From: Mya arenaria
Lineage: Eukaryota; Mollusca; Bivalvia; Myida; Myidae
NCBI RefSeq assembly: GCF_026914265.1
Contig: NC_069125.1
Location: 4,537,056 to 4,601,055 of the forward strand
DNA length: 64,000 bases
Direction of reading: 5' to 3'
Shown: in pieces, positions 56,501 through 64,000 of the stretch
How the letters are laid out: each line of letters begins with the position of its first letter
How positions within the stretch are numbered: the first letter of the stretch is position 1
The notes under the pieces: generated by a model
What the model saw: only the letters and a program-made list of their open reading frames with translations
The model's database searches: none
What the model was told of the DNA's origin: nothing
Position numbers and translations under genes: made by a program

Positions 56501-57436
56501 TAGCATTTTCTGCCATTCGTTTATTAATACCTTTTTTAAACTATGTAATAATCTGTCTAAAACACGTTCCAGCATTGTCTGTGATTCGTTCATTAATACC
56601 TTTATAAGCTAACAACGATAACCTGTCTTCAAAATCTATCTAAAATAAACTTTCGGTTACGAAACTAAGCCAACAAATATGTAAAGTATTTTTGAGTAGT
56701 TTTAATTTGAATCGAATGCCACAAAGATGTCTATCGCTTCTGATTAGAACGGTTGAAATTCAAATGGATTTCAGTCAGTCAGCGAGTAGCTGGTTCCAGT
56801 CTGGTTTTTAGCCTGAAACTCGAGCAATAATCATCTGCACGAGTAATTTGTTCCACACAAATAAGGTTAATTATTGACACGTGTCTGGCTAATTTGATTG
56901 TTAAAAGGTGGCTATCGTTGAGCCTGTGGTTTGAGGTTAACAAACTCACTGATTAACTTCGTTAAGACAGACGTTATGGTCTATTCGTTTAATGTTAATT
57001 TGTAAAATTCATACTAAAAGGATAGAGGTTCAATTTTTGTGAGATAAAAAAATCATATTCATCAGCTACACTATTAGATTATTAGCTTTTAATGTTGGTA
57101 AATTTCAAATAAAATTTAAAATTAAATTGTTGAAATGTTAATGCTTTTGAATTTAATCCAATAACAATATTGTACTTGGATTAAATTGATGTATTTACTA
57201 CTTTACTGTTTGGAAAATCTTTTTTTTACGATAACTTAAATCTTTAAAATGGAATAATAAGAATTTTCATCATATCTATTAACTCACCCCGATATTAAGG
57301 AAGCCACACCTAACAGAATGGCCCCCACAAAGACCAGAATGAGCCCCAGGGACAGGAGCCCTATAACCGTCTTCTCGGGCAGCAGCCATTGGTGGAACCG
57401 ACTCGTCGCCACTCGACTTACTGTCTGTTGACCCAT
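50569..57436 (-). CDS. Two-pass membrane protein with Gln/Pro/Ser-rich tail, function unknown
   Basis: There are three coding exons on the minus strand: 57288-57436, 51857-51989 and 50569-51477. The phases agree, giving about 396 aa. The ATG at 57436 has an in-frame stop 24 nt upstream. Exon 1 holds a first membrane segment (about residues 23-48, TVIGLLSLGLILVFVGAILL). Exon 2 holds a second (about 51-76, VFSIVGGLLLAAGLIILLI) followed by CICLCAHACC, a likely palmitoylation cluster. Exon 3 is a tail of about 300 aa rich in Ser, Pro and Gln, with a run of about eight Gln, WRPPPHP, and an acidic end (RPDEDE). Both ends are probably cytoplasmic, but topology is inferred. I do not recognise the family. 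Introns hold a Mutator-type miniature element and a purine-rich minisatellite. Confidence 0.8.
52507..52840. mobile_element. Mutator-like miniature element with 9-bp target duplication
   Basis: Inverted repeats of about 46 bp (CATTCGGAACTCCTCGGCCA at left, TGGCCGAGGAGTCCGAATG at right, one indel) enclose about 240 bp of non-coding AT-rich sequence. GAATCGATA flanks both sides (52498-52506 and 52841-52849), a 9-bp target duplication typical of Mutator-like elements. It lies in the large intron of the two-pass membrane protein gene. Confidence 0.85.
52870..54110. repeat. Purine-rich minisatellite, about 70-bp unit
   Basis: Over 1.2 kb the plus strand is almost all A and G. From about 53200 to 53750 a 68-70-bp unit with GATGAGAAGCAGTTGAATAG and GGGAGGGAGATGAAG recurs (53250, 53318, 53388, 53457, 53526), with decayed copies on both sides. 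It can form triplex DNA. Long open frames on both strands come from the biased composition. It lies in an intron. Confidence 0.85.
54150..57287. other. Intron sequence, no further recognisable feature
   Basis: AT-rich, with short open frames but none with splice borders or a protein family I recognise. Confidence 0.45.
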
Positions 57437-60400
57437 TTGGATTTTTCGACACTTTAACTAGTTTATAAACCTATTGGTGTCGAAGCGTAGTGCTAACACG
57501 GTGATAGTTCAATTATTTGTACAACACAGTAGTCACCCAGTGTTTTGCATTTAATTTTTTTGGCACCAAAAAATGGTATTTCCAAGATACAATATTTCCG
57601 TCGTTGATGAACAGTTCCCTCATTCAAATCGTTTTACTAACACTCAATAAAAAGCAGAGAGTTTATCACCAGAATTATCTGCAACTCCACCCAAAAGATG
57701 CAAGCAATATCTGAATTTATTTCATCGTCATATCTTCAACATCTGATATCTAAATCGACGACTCCACTCACACACAATGCACGCCGCGGAAACATTGCTT
57801 CATATGAGCTACCCCCTCATATTCACAAAAAGCTTTTCTCACATACTTTTCCAGTTCTCCTTTTCCTGTTACTGCACCTGCGGAGATCCAAAATTCCAAT
57901 GCTTAAGTCATTCGCGAAAGAAACAATGTTATCACTACACAAAAATTCCGGAAAGTGCAAAAATATCTCCAGAATTATCTGTTATTATCCTGTTGTACTA
58001 AGTTTGTGTCCTCCTGACCTTTATTTCCTAGAAAAATGCAAATCATATGACTGAACCACCTCTCCGAGAATTAGTACCTCTGCAGCATGAATATATACAT
58101 TTCAGAAATGCACTTGAGATTGCGTTATGTGTAACACTTGCACACCATAAATTTGATTTGGGGGAACTTGTGATCAAAAGTTCCAGCCTGTGTTAAATGT
58201 TCCCTAAGGATAGTCATGTATTCTGCTAGAGCTGCTACGAAACTCCCATGAGTATAATATCAGAATGCATACAAGCGTAACGGTGTGTAAAATGGTGCTT
58301 TTGGGAGTTCGGCGTCCTAGAATCCGGTTACCCGTTGTGAGCTGGTTCTGGCAGGTGATTTCTCCTTCATTGTTCTCTCCAAAGACTGATGGGTATGTAT
58401 AATCAAGTCTTTCAAGATTGCCAGATCATTAATTAACCTCTGTCTTGCCCCGGAGTATAACAGTTAAGTAAACACGCCCTCTGTTCTGTTATTATTTGAA
58501 GATTTATGGTACAAATCAACTGCCGGTGAGGTTTAAAGTTCACGATGTTGTTTCTGTAGAGCTTGACCGTGCCTGGCGGGGCTTATCTGAAACTCAGGAT
58601 ATATGAAATATTATTAGTTCTACTTTATTTCTTCAACTCACTTGCCATTATATAATAAAATCAGGCTCATTTTGTAGTTATAGTGGCCCAAAATGTTTCT
58701 CCTGTTAATATTTGTTTATTTTGTGGCAGATTCTACCGGTGGAACGAACAACAGTTCACCAACTGATAGTTTAATAACACCCTAAATAAGAGCACTTTTT
58801 TCTTGAACTGTTCTTGGAGAGCCGGGCTGTATTAGTTGTTAATTTTGCCTGGCAATCTAAGAACTATTTGCGTACATTATCACAGAGAGAAAGTATTCTT
58901 TTATGAAAGACACAGGCTCTTAAAACAATTAACACAAGTATACCATTGACATCGATTAACATTGTCGGTGACACCTTTAAAAATGAATGCATGTATATTA
59001 TATAGTGTACATGTGTTATTCATTTATTCAAATTATAAATAAATTTACCAAAAATAAAATGATATCATATTGTGATAGTTGTGCTCCCCGACTGCTCAAA
59101 ATTCAATCAATATGGTGAATTAAAGACGCTTGATCTTATTTACATTTGACACACGCTGTTTAAGGAATGCAAATACGTTCATTTCAAACTTTTAAAATGA
59201 TACCATAAAGGTTCCCATACATTTTAAATGGGTCAATTGCCTGATAAGGACTAAATTGTATTCATGAATATTTTGCTTTAATGTTTTCACAGCTCTTATA
59301 AGATGCTCCAGTTTTCGGTATGTGTTTGGGAAAGCTTAACTAAAAACGAAAGTTCAAAACTGTAAACTTTTAAGTCAGTTTTAATATAGAAGTTATGTAT
59401 CGCTTAAGCAAACAAAACGAGATCATCAAATTTGAAAAATTGTATATAATTGCGCAACTGACTTCGTTTCACAATTTACGAACTTGCAAACTATCAATGG
59501 TTTCGGTATCCTTTGATCTTAAAGTTGCGTTTCGTAAGAAACATATAATTATTATAGCATAGTTTGCAGGTACATGTAATATCTAGGCTTTATAATCTAA
59601 ACCTGTTTATTAAAGATAACATCTCGAACTAGATCATAGCTGCTGATTTATCTATGTCATACAAACAGTTAAGATATTTTCTACCAATTTTCTAATCTCA
59701 TTTATCAAACGATATCACTTTAACAACATATTTTAATAAATTTTCTCTTAAATATTATCGATGTTAACACTGATTTTGCGGATGTTTACAGATAATTTGC
59801 AGGAATAGAAAATTGAAAAATGTTTAACTTGAAAAGCCAAGTTTGAATGAATACAACAAATGTCTGCAAATGAAAAATACAAGATACAAGGTACAATAAT
59901 CTTTATTTAAAGTCGGGTATATAACAAGAAAACATTAACTCAATGAGTTCTTTTCTGACATGAATAATAAACATACATTACAATCAAAACATAACAATGA
60001 ACAATTGAATATCGGGAAAAAATGAAAAATTTAATAAAAACATAATATGATTAACCCAAAAAGATAAAATTGTAATACTTACGGAGTGAATACATGTACG
60101 CGTCCTGATCAGTTCTCTGTTATAATATTCCCTAAATGTTTTAATTAAGCTTTGTCGGAAAGAACTCATACTATAGCTTTCACAATTTTCATTGGATTAT
60201 CACGTATTTGAAATCGAATCCCTTGATGAAAACTTGATCCGAATACCCTTATTTTGAATACGTATATGCCCGCCGTTTTTATATTGGGTTGAAAATCTCA
60301 ATGATATAAAAGGTGTTTTACATGAAGTTACGGCAGTATTTTATTTTTTTCCAATTAACGATAATCCGGCTATCCAAGTTCTCAATACACAATTCATGTT

Positions 60401-61440
60401 TACAATCACTCCAATAGTCAAACACTCGCTAGTGTATAACAATATTTTCCAAACATCGAAACTCGAAAAATAAACAGCAATCATTGATCCAGTTTTACTG
60501 GCCGATTTCCTTTTCTGTTTGTTGATTTTTGTTTCTTTCAATAAACCCCGACAGGAATATTAATTATCGTACAACTTTTTTTATCTACTTTTAACAACAT
60601 CATCACCATAAAAAGTTTCAGTAAATGGTAATTTATGCTTTTCACAAGCGCCCTGTTTATTATTTAGGTTAAACTGAAAGTCGCCTGTCAGTAATAAATT
60701 TAGAAATCAACATCATCGACACGGTCATGGTCACAGCACTTCATGACTTCACTGATATTCAATTATCACACATATATCATCACATATATCACACATATAT
60801 CATCACATATATAATTTGTATCAAAATAAATTAAACATCCATACTTTGTCATTCTTCAAAATCGAGTTATTTCAAGAAAATATAAATACATGTGTGTGTA
60901 TTTAACGTTCTGTTCATAATACCATATAAAAATATGTATCATATACAAACACCTGCATTCACTTCAAAGGACATTTCAGGAGATAATACATTAGCCTAAG
61001 GTATTCCTTGTAAAACAGACGTTTATCATTCTCAACCTAACTAGTCGACCATATGGACCAAACCAGGGTTGACCATTATGAATATACCCCGAGATGTTTA
61101 TTTTCCCATTTGAGAGCGGTCATTATCTGCGGGACATTACATGGTTACTAGGAAATGGCCGTTTATCGCCCAGACTGTGGTCAGTTTACCAATATCAAGG
61201 CAACATGTCGGAACTAACATGTAAACTTCATGTTAAAACATTGACTCTTTTGAAAATATCGGGTAAATCGGGTGATTTTAGGGCATGAAAAATACAGAAT
61301 CTGCGAAAAACATTTGTCATGTTTTTAGTGTTATTTGTATCACTGATTAAGCTTTGAAGTCAAAAGACGTTATATTAACTAATACTATAATATTATTTAA
61401 AGTTTGTGTTTAAGTGGATTCATTAAAATGAATATATAAA
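57437..61440. other. Upstream intergenic region, no gene recognised
   Basis: It holds the presumed promoter of the membrane protein gene near 57440-57700 and a short CACATATATCAT repeat at about 60767-60813. I see no exon, RNA gene or transposon end in the rest. Confidence 0.5.
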
Positions 61441-61445
61441 AATAT

Positions 61446-64000
61446 ATAGATGGCATCACGTCTAGGTACAAAATGTATGGCATCACGTCTGGGTACAAAA
61501 ATGATGGCATCACGTCTAGGTACAAAATGGATGGCATCAAGTCTAGGTACAAAATGGATGGCATCACGTCTAGGTTCAAAATGGATGGCATCACATCTAG
61601 GTACAAAATGGATGGCATCACGTCTAGGTACAAAATGTATGGTATCACATCTAGGTTCAAATGGATGGCATCACGTCTAGGTACAAATTGATAGCATCAC
61701 ATCTAGGTACAAAATGTATGGCATCACATCTAGGTTCAAATGGATGTCATCACGTCTAGGTACAAAATGGATGGCATCACGTCTAGGTACCAAATTGATT
61801 GCATCACGTCGAGGTACACATTGGAAGGGATCACTTCTAGGTACAAAATAGATGGCATCACGTCTAGGTACAAAATGGATGGCATCACGTCTAGGTACAA
61901 AATAGATGGCATCACGTCTGGGTACAAAATTGACGGCAACGCGTCTAGGTACAAAATGGATGGCATCACGTCGAGGTACACATTAGATGGCATCACATCT
62001 AGGTACAAAATAGATGGCATCACGTCTAGGTACAAAATGGATGGCATCACGTCTGGGTACAAAATAGAAGGCATCACGTCTAGGTACATTATGTATGGCA
62101 TCACGTCTAGGTACAAGATGTATGGCATCACATCTAGGTACAAAATGGATGGCATCACGTCTAGGTACAAAATATATGGCATCACATTTAGGTTCAAATG
62201 GATGGCATCACGTCTAGGTACAAATTGATAGCATCACATCTAGGTACAAAATGTATGGCATCACATCTAGGTTCAAATGGATGTCATCACGTCTAGGTAC
62301 AAAATGGATGGCATAACGTTTTGGAATCAAATGGATGGCATCACGTCTAAGTACAAAATGGATGGCATCACGTCTAGGTACCAAATTGATTGCATCACGT
62401 CGAGGTACACATTGGAAGGCATCACTTCTAGGTACAAAATAGATGGCATCAAGTCTAGGTACAAAATGGATGGCATCACGTTTAGGTACAAAATGGATGG
62501 CATCACGTCTAGGTACAAAATTGACGGCAACGCGTTTAGGTACAAAATGGATGGCATCACGTCGAGGTACACATTAGATGGCATCACGTCTAGGTACAAA
62601 ATAGATGGCATCACGTCTAGGTACAAAATAGATGGCATCACGTCGAGGTACACATTGGATGGCATCACGTCTAGGTACAAAATAGATTGCATCACGTCTA
62701 GGTACAAAATGGATGACATCACGTCTATGTACAAAATGTATGGCATCACGTCTAGGTACAAAATGGATGGCATCACGTCTAGGTACCAAATGGATGGCAT
62801 CACGTCTAGGTACATAATAGATGGCATCACGTCTAGGTACAAAATAGATGGCATCACGTCGAGGTACACATTGGATGGCATCACGTCTAGGTACAAAATA
62901 GATGGCATCACGTCTAGGTACAAAATAGGTGGCATGTTCAAAATGGATGACCTAACTTTTGGGTACAGAGTGTATGGCATCGCGTCTATGTATAAAATGA
63001 AACAAATGGTATCACGTACGAAATAACGTAATTTCACGGCTAATATAAATCGATGTCTGCAAGATACGAATTAAGTGTCTTAATATAAGTCTTTCAGTTT
63101 ATTCCTTTCTGCCATAACGTGAGGTACACATTGGATGGCATCACGTCTAGGTACAAAATTGATGGCATCACGTCTAGGTACAAAATGGATGGCATCACGT
63201 CTAGGTACAAAATGGATGGCATCACGTCTAGGTACAAAATGGATGGCATCACGTCTAGGTTCAAATGGAAGTCATCACGTCTAGGTTCAAATGGATGGGA
63301 TCACGTCTAGGTTCAAATGGATGTCATCACGTCTAGGTTCAAATGGATGTCATCACGTCTAGGTTCAAATGGATGTCATCACGTCTAGGTTCAAATGGAT
63401 GTCATCACGTCTAGGTTCAAATGGATGGGATCACGTCTAGGTTCAAATGGATGTCATCACGTCTAGGTTCAAATGGATGTCATCACGTCTGGGTACAAAA
63501 TAGATGGCATCACGTCTAGGTACAAAATGGATGGCATCACCTCTAGGTACAAAATGGATGGCATCACTTCTAGGTACAAAATGGATGGCATCACGTCTAG
63601 GTTCAAATGGATGGGATCACGTCTAGTTATGAAATGGATGGGATCACGTCTAGGTACAAAATGGATGGCATCACATCTAGGTTCAAATGGATGGGATCAC
63701 GTCTAGTTAGGAAATGGATGGCATCACGTCTAGGTACAAAATGTATGGCATCACGTCTAGGTTCAAATGGATGGGATCACGTCTAGTTAGGAAATGGATG
63801 GGATCACGTCTAGGTACAAAATGGATGGCATCACATCTAGGTTCAAATGGATGGGATCACGTCTAGTTAGGAAGTGGATGGGATCACGTCTAGGTACAAA
63901 ATGGATGGCATCACATCTAGGTACAAAATGGATGGGATCACGTCTAGTTAGGAAGTGGATGGGATCACGTCTAGGTACAAAATGGATGGCATCACATCTA
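61446..64000. repeat. Large minisatellite, 27-bp unit, running off the window
   Basis: About 90 copies of a 27-bp unit, GATGGCATCACGTCTAGG plus TACAAAATG, with variants TTCAAATG, TACACATTG and TTAGGAAATG. The array is broken by about 140 bp of other sequence near 62935-63120. A block of variants repeats 537 bp apart (CAAATTGATAGC at 61684 and 62221). Beyond 63240 the units shorten to about 24-26 bp. Because 27 is a multiple of three, frames stay open on both strands (MDGITSRYK on plus, LDVMPSILY on minus). These are not genes. Confidence 0.92.

Noticed and set aside
57698..58054. A 118-codon open frame on the plus strand
   Set aside because: No family resemblance, no splice context; it lies in the presumed promoter region of the minus-strand gene.
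61450..63706. Several open frames of 60-250 codons on both strands
   Set aside because: The 27-bp unit has no stop in several frames. The nine-residue repeats are products of the satellite and lack start context, splice signals or non-repeat sequence.

Overview
This is a eukaryotic, AT-rich, intron-rich window. I infer a bivalve mollusc, probably a heterodont clam. The grounds are long introns with GT/AG borders, a membrane-tailed ALDH3, a Methuselah/adhesion-like receptor, many mollusc-type miniature elements and several kilobase-scale minisatellites. I saw no bacterial or viral gene organisation. Coordinates of spliced genes come from manual reading of splice sites and reading-frame phase; no transcript evidence was available.

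Layout. (1) 3558-33433, minus: a complete class 3 aldehyde dehydrogenase (fatty aldehyde dehydrogenase type, about 496 aa, 14 coding positions), ending in a hydrophobic membrane tail. Exon position 11 is present twice (12127-12242 and 9512-9627). Both copies are 116 nt, have the same phases and are intact, so they look like mutually exclusive exons. (2) 19991-25784, plus: a two-exon class B-like seven-transmembrane receptor of about 957 aa, lying wholly inside ALDH intron 6 on the opposite strand. Its single intron is built largely of inverted-repeat transposons. (3) 33871-41887, plus: an 11-exon F-box/WD40-repeat protein of 663 aa, head-to-head with the ALDH gene. The start codons are 437 bp apart, and an ETS-type site lies between them. 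(4) 50569-57436, minus: a three-exon two-pass membrane protein of about 396 aa with a long Gln/Pro/Ser-rich tail, not recognised.

The rest is repeats. They include an internally deleted mariner element, a 5'-truncated non-LTR reverse transcriptase, a Mutator-like miniature element with 9-bp target duplication, a recurring miniature family (seven pieces, one split by another element), tRNA-derived sequence, several hairpin elements, and tandem arrays with periods of 20, 26, 27, 50, 56, 68, 70 and 161 bp. The arrays at 43.8-46.4 kb and 61.4-64 kb show higher-order duplication (about 658 bp and 537 bp).

The genes do not form a pathway. The links between them are architectural: a shared divergent promoter (ALDH3/F-box gene) and a nested antisense receptor inside ALDH3.
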